Shown here: positions 26,201 through 33,575 of the stretch, one piece after another
Layout of the letters: the number at the start of each line of letters is the position of its first letter
Position numbering within the stretch: the stretch's first letter is position 1
Notes under the pieces: generated by a model
The model's database searches: none
What the model was told of the DNA's origin: nothing
What the model saw: the letters and a program-made list of their open reading frames with translations, nothing else
NCBI GenBank assembly: GCA_965200505.1
Contig: OZ241343.1
Span: forward strand, 2,108,001 to 2,172,000
Length of the DNA: 64,000 nucleotides
From: VXNE01 sp965200505
GTDB lineage: Bacteria; Pseudomonadota; Gammaproteobacteria; Pseudomonadales; Azotimanducaceae
Direction: 5' to 3'
Position numbers and translations under genes: made by a program

Positions 26201-26437
26201 GGTGAGACGCTGGCGTTCGCCGCCGAGTCTTCAGAACCGACCGTGGCGCGGGCGCGCATGGTGGGCGGCGAACTGGTCGTGGAGGCCCTGCAGGAGGGCA
26301 TGGTGACCATCACGGTGACGGCGACGGACCGCGCCGGGCTGACGGCGACGCTGCGCTTCGAGGTGCGTGCGGCAACACCGGTGCGCAGCCGCTGGCGAGG
26401 CTGGCGCGCCATCCTGCTGCGGGACGCCGTTCAGTGA
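20300..26437 (+). CDS. Giant repeat surface protein with Calx-beta and leucine-rich repeats
   Basis: A 2045-residue exported protein starting at TTG. The signal peptide is about residues 1-27 (VAVAACLLATLTAVSG). Eleven tandem repeats of about 127 residues (roughly 29-1430) follow, each with a pattern like PASGDTYGLAEAIRVRI, FDRAVDVTG, LALTIGSATRQA, a run of DADGISIGA, then TNATLGLGSHAIAN and HKVDGS. After them come a Cadherin/Big-like module (about 1433-1520), a Calx-beta domain (about 1524-1635), several leucine-rich repeats (about 1690-1825, LRLDGNRIQSLP type) and a final Big-like module. No anchor or secretion-domain C-terminus is recognised; the tail is RSRWRGWRAILLRDAVQ. It is probably an adhesin or matrix protein. 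Context beside two secreted proteases suggests an extracellular role. Confidence 0.85.
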   Translation: MKFSRPRQVAVAACLLATLTAVSGWSQPAVSGVGLHGAPASGGTFRLAEAITVRVTFDQAVDVTGSPQLALTIGSATRQASFDRQTGGNSLWFVYFVQSADSDTNGFDVGASALGLNGGTIKAAGRTTNATLGLGRHALTGANTYAVNGSLVTAPTVNQVLISGTPPNNTYGLTETIWVGVTFDRAVAVTGTPQLALTIGAATRQANYVSGANVGYLWFRYVVQPSDSDTDGISIGATALALNGGTIRIRGGTTNATLGLGSQAIANSTSHKVDGSSETAPRVSAALIGSSPASGDTYGLAEAIWVRITFDRPVDVAGTPRLALAIGTATRQADYHSGSATRHLWFRYIVEPSDSDTDGISVGSGALALNGGTIRIRGGTANATLGLGSAAIANSANHKVDGSSEIAPTVSGVSIGGSPASGDTYGLGEPIWVQVTFTRPVDVTGSPQLALTIGSSTRQARYHSGSGSSTLSFLHVVQSSDVDADGLSVGASALTLNSGTITIRGGTTSATLGLGAHAIANSTNHKVNGGTATAPTVASVSVAGGPASGDTYGLAEAIRVRIGFDRAVDVTGTPQLALTIGSATRQANFSAQTASGFTLTFQYRVQAQDADADGLSIGAAALALNGGAITLRGGTANATLGLGSRAIANSANHKVDGSRQAPPTVSDITLSPGPASGDTYTLAEAIWVRITFDRAVDVLVGGLVVASDVAGAPRLALAIGSATRQASYSRGSGSNTLWFRHVVRPSDRDADGISIGASALTLDNGTIRVSGGATNAVLGLGSHAIVNVANHKVDGSQGATPTVSSVVIAGGPASGDTYGLGEVIRVQVGFDRAVDVTGAPTLALTIGATARAARHVAQTAAGFILTFEHVVLPADMDADGISIAAGALTLNSGTIKIRGGATNATLGLGSHAIANSTNHKVNGGTATAPTVTSVAIAGSPANGHTYGLLEAIRVRIGFDRAVDAAGAPQLALTIGSATRQAHYDGGSGGSTLWFRYAVQSPDRDADGIGIAANALTLNGGTIRVSGGNTNAALGLGTPALANYRVDGSVEAPPTVSGVAVGAAPASGDTYTLGEAIRVRITFSRPVDVAGTPRLALTVGSATRQASYESGTGSGSLWFAYVVQASDRDADGISIGASALTNNGGGIRIKDGTANAALGLGSHAIANSANHKVDGSQAAAPAVNSVVIAGGPASGDTYTSREAIQVQIGFDRAVDVTGAPTLTLTIGAATQAARLAAQTATGFILTFEHIVAPADLDADGISIAAGALTLNSGTIKIRGGTTDATLGLGSRAIANSANHKVNGSIGAPPTVSSVAISGSPASGASYALGEAIFIQVRFDRAVDVTGAPALALTIGTAVRQASYVSQTANGLTLTFRYVVQLGDLDADGISVAAGALSGGTIRLRGGTMNAVLDLSSRSIENAANHRVDGGPLPPNQPPVAIGTVDDLDLDVGGTARIQLLGLFDDEAVAQLSHTVKSSNPAAVSVRVSWLGFVELVGLADGMATVEITAWDPDGLSASQVFAVQVGMAVSFAGDAAAPEGGVVRLTLVASRPARQALPVPYHLAPGTDPATAADAADHAGGAGGTATIAAGETQAVVEVRVLDDDVVEPVREHFVATLAEPAADAGYGLGMKTSAVAVIEEGVCDRTAAVRDALRKGRPCAAVADLSRHTALRLPAAGLARLQVEDLLQLDRLRLLDLSDNRLTAWPAEPLGALPLLMSLRLDGNRIQSLPTALGPHPALLELRLSGNGLAELPPAALRGLGGLEWLDLSDNALAALPAATFDGLAALKSLRLEGNALAELPAGLFSGLARLEELQLAGNPGAPFTLTAELVRTDAEPWAPGPASVAMRVATGAPFTLRGALNAPAGSLPDGARVSVPAGNTEGAPVAVAADGALAVVLQLLEPPRVPDHECEHGEGRYRPCFQGVATAIGPPLVLFKRPPVAKPVAEQALDTDDAMRLDLATVFEASGETLAFAAESSEPTVARARMVGGELVVEALQEGMVTITVTATDRAGLTATLRFEVRAATPVRSRWRGWRAILLRDAVQ
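20384..24590 (+). repeat. Eleven in-gene tandem repeats of about 380 bp
   Basis: Units begin near 20384, 20764, 21145, 21530, 21908, 22288, 22699, 23086, 23455, 23837 and 24220. Many segments, such as those encoding GLGSHAIANS and DRAVDVTG, are nearly identical between units. Unit 6 carries an insertion (LVGGLVVASDVAG). Such an array can change copy number by recombination and is prone to assembly collapse. Confidence 0.8.
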
Positions 26438-26444
26438 GGCAACG

Positions 26445-26549
26445 ATGAGCCATCGCGTAAACGTCATCGTCCAGGACGACGTTTGGGCGCTGCTCAAGGC
26501 AGGCACAAAGAGCGCAAGGAGAACCGAATGTCAGAAATGTTCGACTTGA
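26445..26549 (+). pseudogene. Possible remnant of a ribbon-helix-helix protein
   Basis: A 34-residue frame starting MSHRVNVIVQDDVWALLKAG resembles the first strand and helix of CopG/RHH-type DNA-binding proteins, then loses similarity and overlaps the SDR start by 22 bases. It could be a decayed antitoxin-like gene or chance. Support is weak. Confidence 0.25.
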
Positions 26550-27295
26550 GTGGCCGCGTGGCGCTCATCACCGGCGGCTCCAAGGGCATCGGCCGGATGA
26601 TCGCCGAGGAGTATGTGCGCCGCGGTGTGCGAACCTATATCGCTTCAAGAAAGGCGGACGTTTGCCGGCAAACCGCGGCCGAGCTCTCGACATTCGGCAC
26701 CTGCATCGACCTCCCGGCGGATCTCGCCACGCTCGATGGCGTGCGTGGTTTGGCGCAGGCGCTGACGGAGCGCGAGGAGCACCTCGACATCCTCGTCAAC
26801 AACGCCGGTGCCGGTTGGGTGGCGAGTTTCGACGAGTTCCCGGAGAAGGGCTGGGACAAGGCGCTCAACCTGAACCTGAAGGCGAGCTTCTTCCTCACCC
26901 AACAGCTGACGCCGCTGTTGCGCAACGCCGCGAGCGCTGAGCAGCCGGCCAAGGTCATCAACATCTCCTCGGTGGACGGCATCTATGTCACCCATGACGA
27001 GTCGTATTCCTACACGGCGAGCAAGGCCGGCCTCAACCATCTCACCCGGCTCATGGCGAAGCGCTTGGCGCCCGACCACATCCATGTGAACGCCATCGCA
27101 CCGGGCGCCTTCGCCACGGACATGAACTTGGTCGCCCGGGACGAGCCCGAACGCATCGAGAACTTCGTGCCGGCGAGCCGCGTGGGCCGCCCGGAGGACA
27201 TCGCCGGCGCCGCCACATACATGGCCTCGCGCGCTGGGGACTACCTCTTGGGGATCACCTTGGTGGTGGATGGCGGGTTGACGCACGCGCTGTGA
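26528..27295 (+). CDS. Short-chain dehydrogenase/reductase
   Basis: A 255-residue Rossmann-fold oxidoreductase. The NAD(P) motif is TGGSKGIG near residue 14, NNAGAG follows, the catalytic Ser is in INISSVDG and the YxxxK motif reads YTASK. The C-terminal NAIAPGAFATDMN and VVDGGLTHAL are typical of classical SDRs. An Arg follows the glycine motif region (IASRKADV), which favours NADPH. The start at 26528 is preferred because AAGGAG lies just before it; a longer frame begins at 26483. The substrate cannot be inferred. It converges with the prc gene. Confidence 0.88.
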   Translation: MSEMFDLSGRVALITGGSKGIGRMIAEEYVRRGVRTYIASRKADVCRQTAAELSTFGTCIDLPADLATLDGVRGLAQALTEREEHLDILVNNAGAGWVASFDEFPEKGWDKALNLNLKASFFLTQQLTPLLRNAASAEQPAKVINISSVDGIYVTHDESYSYTASKAGLNHLTRLMAKRLAPDHIHVNAIAPGAFATDMNLVARDEPERIENFVPASRVGRPEDIAGAATYMASRAGDYLLGITLVVDGGLTHAL

Positions 27296-27315
27296 CCGCG
27301 CGGCGGCCCGCGCGG
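27296..27315. terminator. GC-rich hairpin between convergent SDR and prc genes
   Basis: CCGCGCG and CGCGCGG form a 7-bp stem with a 6-base loop, exactly between the two stop codons. It has no T-tract on either strand. Confidence 0.35.
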
Positions 27316-27319
27316 CCGT

Positions 27320-29461
27320 CTAGTTCGTCGCCGCGGCCCCCGCCGGCGCGGCGCTCGCATCGACCATCGCCACCTGCCGCGCCATGCCGATGTAATCCAA
27401 GAGGATCATCGCGGTTTCCCGCAACATCGGGTCTTCGTCGGCTTCCGGCGGCTCGCCGACGGCCTCGTCGAGTTCCTCCAAGCTCGCCACCGGCGCCTCG
27501 CCCTTGGCCAGCAGGAGCTCATTCTCCAAACCCAACCGCCAATCCTCGTAGTCCGCGCGCTCGCGCTCGCGTGTTTCGCGGTTGAGCGAGATGTGGGTGC
27601 GCGCCCGTTCTTCGGCGTTGCGGGTGGCCAATGCCCGCAGATATTCGAAATCCGGGTCTGCCTCCACCCGCGCCTGATGGCGCTGCGCGAGCGCGTCGAG
27701 GAACGGCGTCACGTCGCGGGTCTCCCGAAACTCGGCCGGGCGCGTCTTGTCCCACGGCATCGCATCCTCCAAAGCGCTCTCGCCCACACGGTGCGGATCG
27801 TAGGTTTCGGGGAACTTGATGTCCGGCACCACGCCTTGGTGTTGGGTGCTTTGGCCAGAGGGCAGGTAGTACTTCGCTTGCGTCACCTTGAGCTGCCCTC
27901 GATTCAACGGAAACAACGTCTGCACGGTGCCCTTGCCGAAGGTGCGGCTGCCGGTGACGATGCCGCGGCCGTAGTCCTGAATGGCGCCGGCGAAGATCTC
28001 CGACGCGGACGCCGACAGCCGGTTCACCACCACGGCCAGCGGGCCATCCCAATCCACGTCCGCGTCCGCATCCGCCTGCACGTGCGGGTCGCGCCGTTGC
28101 ACCCGCACCTGCACCACCGGGCCAGACTCGATGAAGAGCCCGGTGAGCCCCTGCGCCTCCTGCAGCGAGCCGCCGCCGTTGTTGCGCAGATCCACCACGA
28201 TGCCCTCGACCCCTTCCGCCTTCAGCTCGCCGATCAACCGGCTCACGTCGCGGGTGCTGCTTCTGGCGTTCGGGTCGCGGCGCATGCCGCGGAAATCCGC
28301 GTAGAACGTGGGCACTTCGATGATGCCGATCTTGCGTTCGACGCCGCCGGTCTCCAACGCGAGGATGCGCTTCTGGGCAGACTGTTCCTCAAGCAGCACG
28401 GTGTTGCGCGTGATGTGTACCAGCCGGGCGTCCGCTATCGCGCCATCGTCACCGATCACCTGCAGCCGCACCACGGAGCCCTTGGGGCCGCGGATGAGGG
28501 ACACCACTTCGTCCAAGCGCCAGCCCACGACATCCACGATCACGCCAGTCTCGCCTTGCCCCACGCCGACGATGCGGTCCGACGCCTTCAAGCCGCCGTT
28601 CTTGTCGGCCGGGCCGGCCGGCACCAGGCGTCGCACGGAGGTGTACTCGTCCTGCATCTCCAACACGGCGCCGATGCCTTCCAGCGAGAGGGACATGTTG
28701 ATGTTGAAGTTCTCGGAGGTGCGCGGCGAGAAATACTGGGTGTGCGGGTCGTAGGTGCTGGCGAAGGCGTTCACATAGAGCGCGAACGCATCCTCGCTGC
28801 GCACCCGGGCAGTCTGCTTCAAGCGGTTGCGGTACCGCTTCTCCAATGCCTCCTCGATTTCGTCGAGGTTTCGCCCGTTCATGGACATGCTGAGCACGGA
28901 CGCCTTCAGGCGCCGCCGCCAGAGATCGTTCATCGCCGTTTCGCCGGCCGGCCAATCCGCGTTCTCGCGTTCGATCTGCAGCTGCTCGTCGCGGGCGAAA
29001 TCGAGCCGGTCGAGGCCAGCGCCGACGAGGCTCAAAACGTGTTCCAAGCGCTCCGTCACGCGCTCTTGGAACAAGTTGAAGATCTCGAAGGCGGGGCGCA
29101 GGTCTCCGCGGCGCAGCGCTTCGTCCAGTTCGTGGCGATAGCGCTCCTCAAGGGCCTCCACGTCTGCGCGATAGAAGTACGCCCGGCCCGGGTCCAAGTC
29201 CTCCAAATACTTGTCGAAGAGCTCGGAGGAGAGGCCATCGTCCAGCTTGCGCGTCAGGAAATGATGCTGGCGCAGTTGATCGACGATGGCGAGCGAGGTG
29301 CGCGAATGTTCGGAACGCGGCGCCACCTGCACCGGCTGCGCCGCGGTGTTCAGCGCGAGCTGCTGCTGGTCCGTGGCGCCGGCCATCAGCGCGACGGCCG
29401 CCGCGAGCGCCAGCCGGCACCCGCGCAGCCAGCCGGTGGCCGTCATGGCGCCATTGCCCAT
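27320..29461 (-). CDS. prc: Carboxy-terminal processing protease (Tsp/Prc)
   Basis: Periplasmic S41 protease that trims C-termini of envelope proteins and regulates peptidoglycan hydrolases. With a start at 29461 it has 713 residues, close to E. coli Prc (682). The signal peptide (RLALAAAVALMAGA) is followed by the N-terminal helical domain (HFLTRKLDDGLSSELFDKYLEDLDPGRAYF), a PDZ domain (about GIGAVLEMQDEYTSVRRLVP) and the S41 core. The Ser-Lys dyad is in NRLSASASEIFAGA and RTFGKGTVQTLFPL. A frame open to 29791 adds about 110 residues of low-quality sequence that I judge untranslated. A DUF3340-like C-terminus is present. Confidence 0.93.
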   Translation of the reverse strand: MGNGAMTATGWLRGCRLALAAAVALMAGATDQQQLALNTAAQPVQVAPRSEHSRTSLAIVDQLRQHHFLTRKLDDGLSSELFDKYLEDLDPGRAYFYRADVEALEERYRHELDEALRRGDLRPAFEIFNLFQERVTERLEHVLSLVGAGLDRLDFARDEQLQIERENADWPAGETAMNDLWRRRLKASVLSMSMNGRNLDEIEEALEKRYRNRLKQTARVRSEDAFALYVNAFASTYDPHTQYFSPRTSENFNINMSLSLEGIGAVLEMQDEYTSVRRLVPAGPADKNGGLKASDRIVGVGQGETGVIVDVVGWRLDEVVSLIRGPKGSVVRLQVIGDDGAIADARLVHITRNTVLLEEQSAQKRILALETGGVERKIGIIEVPTFYADFRGMRRDPNARSSTRDVSRLIGELKAEGVEGIVVDLRNNGGGSLQEAQGLTGLFIESGPVVQVRVQRRDPHVQADADADVDWDGPLAVVVNRLSASASEIFAGAIQDYGRGIVTGSRTFGKGTVQTLFPLNRGQLKVTQAKYYLPSGQSTQHQGVVPDIKFPETYDPHRVGESALEDAMPWDKTRPAEFRETRDVTPFLDALAQRHQARVEADPDFEYLRALATRNAEERARTHISLNRETRERERADYEDWRLGLENELLLAKGEAPVASLEELDEAVGEPPEADEDPMLRETAMILLDYIGMARQVAMVDASAAPAGAAATN

Positions 29462-29759
29462 CGCCGCATGTCGAATCTCCAAGGACGCGCCGCTCCCCCC
29501 GCCACGAACATGCAAATGTACCGCGGGCGGCGCGGCGAATAAACAGGGTGGGGCGAGCCGCCGCCTTCCGCTGCCATCGCAACGGCGATGCGTCTTCAAC
29601 GGCTTGAACGGCGTTTGACATCGGCATCCCCGCCAGCCGATGTGACGAGTGGCGAGACCGAGCGCTCGGCAGCAAAGCCCAACTGCCGGTAGCATGACAC
29701 GGATGGCTGCCGATGCACCGCCGCGGCATCCATTCCAACGCCCATCGGGAGGAGGCAGT

Positions 29760-30188
29760 GTGAGGGAAGTGATCGTTGAGAATCTCCGCAAGCGGTTCGC
29801 CTTCTACGCGGAACTCGCCGGGCAACTGGACGACGAGCAGCTCAACGCCACGCTCGATGTCCCCGGCCATCGCTCGCTCGGCCTGCATTTGTGGTGCGTG
29901 GTGGGCACACGCGAGAGCTACGCCAAGGCCATCCCCGCCGGGGCGATGGCGGGCTGGGCCTCCTCGGTGACGGCGCTCAGCCAAACCGAGTTGGTCGCCA
30001 AGCTGGCCGATTCCGGGCGCATCCTGCTGCAGGCGATAGAAGCTGTGGGCGTTTGGACGCCGGAACGCGACGCGCTGCTGGCGGAGGTGGCCGAGCACGA
30101 GGTGATGCACGAGGGCCAGATCATCCGGGCGATGTTCGCCTTGGATCAGCCGCTGCCGGCCTCGTGCCACTGGGCAGTGTGCGGCTGA
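29760..30188 (+). CDS. DinB-like (YfiT fold) protein
   Basis: A 142-residue helical-bundle protein beginning at GTG after GGGAGGAGG, a strong ribosome binding site that decides the start over an upstream ATG. Features typical of DinB-like proteins are the helix LRKRFAFYAELAGQL, the SLGLHLWCVVGTRESY segment and the metal-type AEHEVMHEGQIIRAMFAL near the C-terminus. The family includes metal-dependent thiol transferases and proteins of unknown role. It stands alone and is divergent from prc. Confidence 0.65.
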   Translation: MREVIVENLRKRFAFYAELAGQLDDEQLNATLDVPGHRSLGLHLWCVVGTRESYAKAIPAGAMAGWASSVTALSQTELVAKLADSGRILLQAIEAVGVWTPERDALLAEVAEHEVMHEGQIIRAMFALDQPLPASCHWAVCG

Positions 30189-30241
30189 GCGATGGCGACG
30201 CGGCGCCGCACAGCATCGCCGCCGGCAATCTCGGCCGCCCG

Positions 30242-30290
30242 GTGGGGAATCAGCGACCTTCTGGACATTTGGTGGTCAAGCAGTTCCGCG
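30242..30290 (+). mobile_element. Solo IS481-like end (relic)
   Basis: GTGGGGAATCAGCGACCTTC followed by TGGACA matches the left end of the IS at 13868 in 24 of 26 positions, and weaker similarity continues about 20 bases (TTGG.GGTCA.GC). No transposase or second end is found nearby. It is a remnant of an excised or decayed copy, or a solo end left by deletion. It lies between the DinB-like gene and the transporter gene. Confidence 0.55.
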
Positions 30291-30304
30291 ACGGTTCGCG
30301 GCAG

Positions 30305-31966
30305 TCAACGTGATCGGCCGGGCACCGCGGCGACGGTGCGTGGCGGCCTCACCGGGGCCGGCGCTACCGCGGCTGAATCTTGTGAGAGGGATTTCAGCAG
30401 CCCAAAAGTCATCGCCATCATCACCACGCTCACCGGCAGCGCGGTGACGATGCTCGCGGCTTGCAGTGCCAGCAGGCCGCCGGCGACCAGCAGCGCCGCC
30501 GCCACCAAGCCCTCCGTCGCGCCCCACACCACGCGGAATCGCTGCGGTGGGTGGTCGCTGCCCATGCTCAACATGGTGACGATGACGAGGGTGCCGGAAT
30601 CTGCCGAGGTGATGAACCAAGTGGCCAAGAGGAAGGTGGCGAGGGCCGAGATGAGCCATGCGAGGGCGGAGATGTCCGTCATGCGGGCGATGGTGCCGTA
30701 CAGCGCCGCTTCCAACTGGCCGTCCCGCACCAGCTCGATCAGCCCCGCGGTGCCGACGCCGCCTTCGGCGCGCAACTCCAAGTGCAGCGCGTTGCCGCCC
30801 AGCAGGCAAATCCAGAACGTGGCGAGGGCGGTGGGCGCGAACAACGTGCCGAGCACGAACTCGCGGATGGTGCGTCCGCGCGAAATGCGGGCGATGAACA
30901 TCCCGACGAACGGCGCCCAAGCGATCCACCAGCCCCAATAGAAGATAGTCCAATTGCCCTGCCAGGCCACGCCGCCGGGTTCCGAGGCTGTCCAGAAGCC
31001 CATCGGCACCACGTTCCACAAGTAGCCGCCCACCGAGGTGGCGAAGAAGCTCATCAGCCACTCGAACGGGCCGAAGAATAGGAAGAAGGCCAGCAGCACC
31101 ACCGTGAAATAGATGTTCCACTCCGAGATGACGCGGATGCCGCGCCCGATGCCAGACACGGCGGACAAGGTGGCCACCGCCGTGATGATGGCGATGAGGG
31201 TGAGTTGCGTGACGAGCCCCGGGTCCACCCCGAACAGGACGGCGAGCCCCGTCGCCATCTGCTTCACGCCCAACCCCAGCGAAGTCGCCACGCCGAACAC
31301 CGCGCCGAACACCGCGAGCAGATCGACGGCGTGGCCGATGGGGCCGTAGATCCGGTCGCCGATCACCGGATGCAGCGCCGAGCGCAACGTGAGGGGCAGT
31401 TTCTTCCGGTAGCCGAAATAGGCCAAGCACAGCCCGGTGATCACGTACACCGCCCAACCGTGCATCCCCCAGTGGTAGTAAGTCACCTGCAAGGCATGGG
31501 TGGCGCGCCGCTCGTCCAGGCCGTGGGCGCCGGCGTGGTCCGCGTGGGGGTTGTTCGGGTGGCCGCCCGCGCTCGCGTTGTCGAAGTAGGACATCGGCTC
31601 CGAAATGGAGAAGAACAGGATGCCGATGCCGATGCCGGCGGAGAACAGCATGGCGAGCCAAGAGAACGTGCTGAACTCCGGGCGGGCGTCGTCGTCGCCG
31701 AGCCGGATGCTGCCGAAGCGGCTGCCGGCGAGGTACAGGCAGACGAACAGGAGGCCGCAGACGGCGAGGATGTAGTACCAACTGAAGAGGGACTCGATCT
31801 GGCGCCGCACCGCCTGAAAGATGGCGCCGGCCGCCTCGACGTCCAGCATGGTGAAGACGAGGAACGCCGCCACCATGCCCATGGCCGCCATCGCCATGCC
31901 CGGGTGCAGGCCCTTCCACGGGCCGGCACCCGCCACCGTCAAGCGCGGGCGCGGTTTACGTGCCAC
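30305..31966 (-). CDS. BCCT family transporter (betaine/choline/carnitine type)
   Basis: A 553-residue inner-membrane transporter with about twelve hydrophobic segments. BCCT landmarks are visible: FSWLAMLFSAGIGIGILFFS, the WGMHGWAVYVITGLCLAYF segment, and the WWIAWAPFVGMFIARISRGRTIREFVLG region containing the Trp motif. The FSAGIGIGI stretch is the glycine-rich unwound helix of the sodium or proton site. The start at 31966 (GTG) gives a normal N-terminus; the frame stays open to 32032. The exact substrate (glycine betaine, choline, carnitine or DMSP) cannot be told. Confidence 0.92.
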   Translation of the reverse strand: MARKPRPRLTVAGAGPWKGLHPGMAMAAMGMVAAFLVFTMLDVEAAGAIFQAVRRQIESLFSWYYILAVCGLLFVCLYLAGSRFGSIRLGDDDARPEFSTFSWLAMLFSAGIGIGILFFSISEPMSYFDNASAGGHPNNPHADHAGAHGLDERRATHALQVTYYHWGMHGWAVYVITGLCLAYFGYRKKLPLTLRSALHPVIGDRIYGPIGHAVDLLAVFGAVFGVATSLGLGVKQMATGLAVLFGVDPGLVTQLTLIAIITAVATLSAVSGIGRGIRVISEWNIYFTVVLLAFFLFFGPFEWLMSFFATSVGGYLWNVVPMGFWTASEPGGVAWQGNWTIFYWGWWIAWAPFVGMFIARISRGRTIREFVLGTLFAPTALATFWICLLGGNALHLELRAEGGVGTAGLIELVRDGQLEAALYGTIARMTDISALAWLISALATFLLATWFITSADSGTLVIVTMLSMGSDHPPQRFRVVWGATEGLVAAALLVAGGLLALQAASIVTALPVSVVMMAMTFGLLKSLSQDSAAVAPAPVRPPRTVAAVPGRSR

Positions 31967-32170
31967 GGAAGTTCCCAGATGGTGGTGCCGCCCTCCCCGG
32001 CGCACGGCCCTCGCCGTTCGATTATGCCCCAAGTGGGTGGACGGGTGGCGGCCGCGGCGGGGCCATGGCGCCGATGTGCCCCGAAGGTTGCCCGGCGGCG
32101 CGGTTCGAGGGCAATGGCGCGGCTGCGCTGTGCTAGGCTCGCCCGCTTACCGCAGGGGTGGAGGATTGTG

Positions 32171-32458
32171 ATGATCGCATTGTTGGCCAAGCTGAACGTG
32201 GCGGCCGGGAAGGAGCAGGAGTTCGAGAAGGCGATGCTGGCGCTCGCCGAGCAAGTGCGGGCCAATGAGCCGGGCAACCAGCTTTACACCTTGGTGAAGG
32301 GTGAGGACGGCTACGCCGTGATGGAGCTTTACGACGACGAAGCGGCCCTCGCCGCCCACACCGCGAGCGAGCACTTCAAGGCGGCCGGGCCGGCGCTCGG
32401 CGTCGTGATGGCGGGCCGGCCGGACATCAAGCGCTATGAGGTGGTGGGGCCGAAGTAG
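32171..32458 (+). CDS. Antibiotic biosynthesis monooxygenase-like protein
   Basis: A 95-residue ABM-fold (ferredoxin-like) protein: LLAKLNVAAGKEQEFEKAML, LYTLVKGEDGYAVMELYDDE and AHTASEHFKAAGPALG are the standard strand-helix landmarks. Members act on quinones or haem, or are of unknown function. It starts at ATG 32171 behind GGTGGAGG; the adjacent GTG at 32168 is an alternative. It is a single-gene unit, convergent with the LLM oxidoreductase. Confidence 0.8.
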   Translation: MIALLAKLNVAAGKEQEFEKAMLALAEQVRANEPGNQLYTLVKGEDGYAVMELYDDEAALAAHTASEHFKAAGPALGVVMAGRPDIKRYEVVGPK

Positions 32459-32477
32459 CCGGCCCGCATCGCCGCGC

Positions 32478-32495
32478 AAGGCGGCGCCGCGCCTT
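32478..32495. terminator. Palindromic hairpin between convergent genes
   Basis: AAGGCG and CGCCTT enclose GCGCCG between the ABM gene and the LLM gene. It could act bidirectionally. No T-tract. Confidence 0.35.
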
Positions 32496-32527
32496 GGCAG
32501 CTTGGCCGCGCGCGGGTTGCGCCGCCC

Positions 32528-33535
32528 TCAGCCGGCGCGGAGCGTGGCGATGATGTCCGCCCGTTCGGCGTCGTCCGCCAACTCGAACGTGGCCGAGGTG
32601 CGGTCTGTGAAGCGGCCGTAGCGGCGGAGCATCTCGCCCGCCACCTGGCGCGGTTCGCCCACCACGGCGAAGGCGGCCAGCACGGCGTCGTCCACCAGCT
32701 CGCCCATGGCCTGCCAGCGCCCCTGCTTGGACATCGCGTTCAGTTCCGGCTGCAGCGCCCCGGCGCCGATGGAATCCAGCACGCCCTTGTACGCCGGCGT
32801 GGAGCCGTAGAAGGCGATGCGCCGCTTCGCCTCGGCCTTGCTGGCGGCGAATGCCTCCTCGGTCGAACCGGTGACGACGAAGTTGCCGTAGCAAATCTCG
32901 AAATCCCGCCGCGAGCGGCCAGCCTTCGCCAACCCGCGCTCGATGGCCGGCAACGTCACGGCCTCGATGTAGGGCAGGGTGGTGAATGGATGCAGGATGA
33001 TGCCGTCGGCCACCTCGCCGGCCACCTCGGTCATCCTCGGCCCCACGGCGGCCAGCGTCACCCGCGGCGGGCCGTGTTCGGTGTTGGCCGGCGTGAACGC
33101 CGGCGTCATCAACGTGTGCCGGTAGTACTCGCCCACATGCTGCAGGCGCTCGCCGGTGCGCCAAGCGCCCCAGATGGCCTTCAAGGCCAGCACGAACTCG
33201 CGCATCTGCCGCGCCGGCGCCCCCCACGGCATGCTGAAGCGCTTGGTGATGTGGGGCTTGATCTGCGAGCCCAAGCCCACCGTGAGGCGCCCGCCGGAAT
33301 AAGCATTCAAGTCGTGCGCGATGCCGGCGACGATCATCGGCGAGCGGGCGAACGCCACCGCGATGGAGGTGGCCAATTCCAGCCGCTCGGTGTGCTCCGC
33401 GGCGAGCAGCAGCGGAAAGAACGGGTCGTGCGCCGTTTCCGCGGTGCGTGCGCCATCGTACCCCAGCGCTTCGAGCTTGGCGGCGGCTTCCGGTGCGCGA
33501 TGGAGATTGGTGCCGAGGCTGGCGTCCACCTTCAT
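32528..33535 (-). CDS. LLM-class (F420/FMN-type) oxidoreductase 1
   Basis: A 335-residue TIM-barrel luciferase-like monooxygenase of the kind annotated as F420-dependent oxidoreductase. It begins MKVDASLGT and carries GYDGARTAETAHDPFFPL, the SIAVAFARSPM segment, GGRLTVGLGSQIKPHITKRF and GPPRVTLAAVGPRMTEVAGEVADG. About half its residues match the next gene upstream, so the pair arose by duplication. The frame extends to 33853 upstream but that part is antisense-like low-quality sequence; 33535 gives the family N-terminus. Cofactor (F420 or FMN) and substrate are not determinable here. Confidence 0.88.
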   Translation of the reverse strand: MKVDASLGTNLHRAPEAAAKLEALGYDGARTAETAHDPFFPLLLAAEHTERLELATSIAVAFARSPMIVAGIAHDLNAYSGGRLTVGLGSQIKPHITKRFSMPWGAPARQMREFVLALKAIWGAWRTGERLQHVGEYYRHTLMTPAFTPANTEHGPPRVTLAAVGPRMTEVAGEVADGIILHPFTTLPYIEAVTLPAIERGLAKAGRSRRDFEICYGNFVVTGSTEEAFAASKAEAKRRIAFYGSTPAYKGVLDSIGAGALQPELNAMSKQGRWQAMGELVDDAVLAAFAVVGEPRQVAGEMLRRYGRFTDRTSATFELADDAERADIIATLRAG

Positions 33536-33575
33536 GGGGTTGCTCCTTCCGATGTTCGGCGTGGCGGGCCGGTGC

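Noticed and set aside
30985..31000. TGTCCAGAAG string in the BCCT gene, like the IS end in reverse
   Set aside because: Only about ten bases match and it lies inside a conserved coding region; it is chance.
31205..32170. Long plus-strand frame running into the ABM-like gene
   Set aside because: The upstream part is antisense to the BCCT transporter gene; only the last 95 codons, behind GGTGGAGG, look like a real protein.
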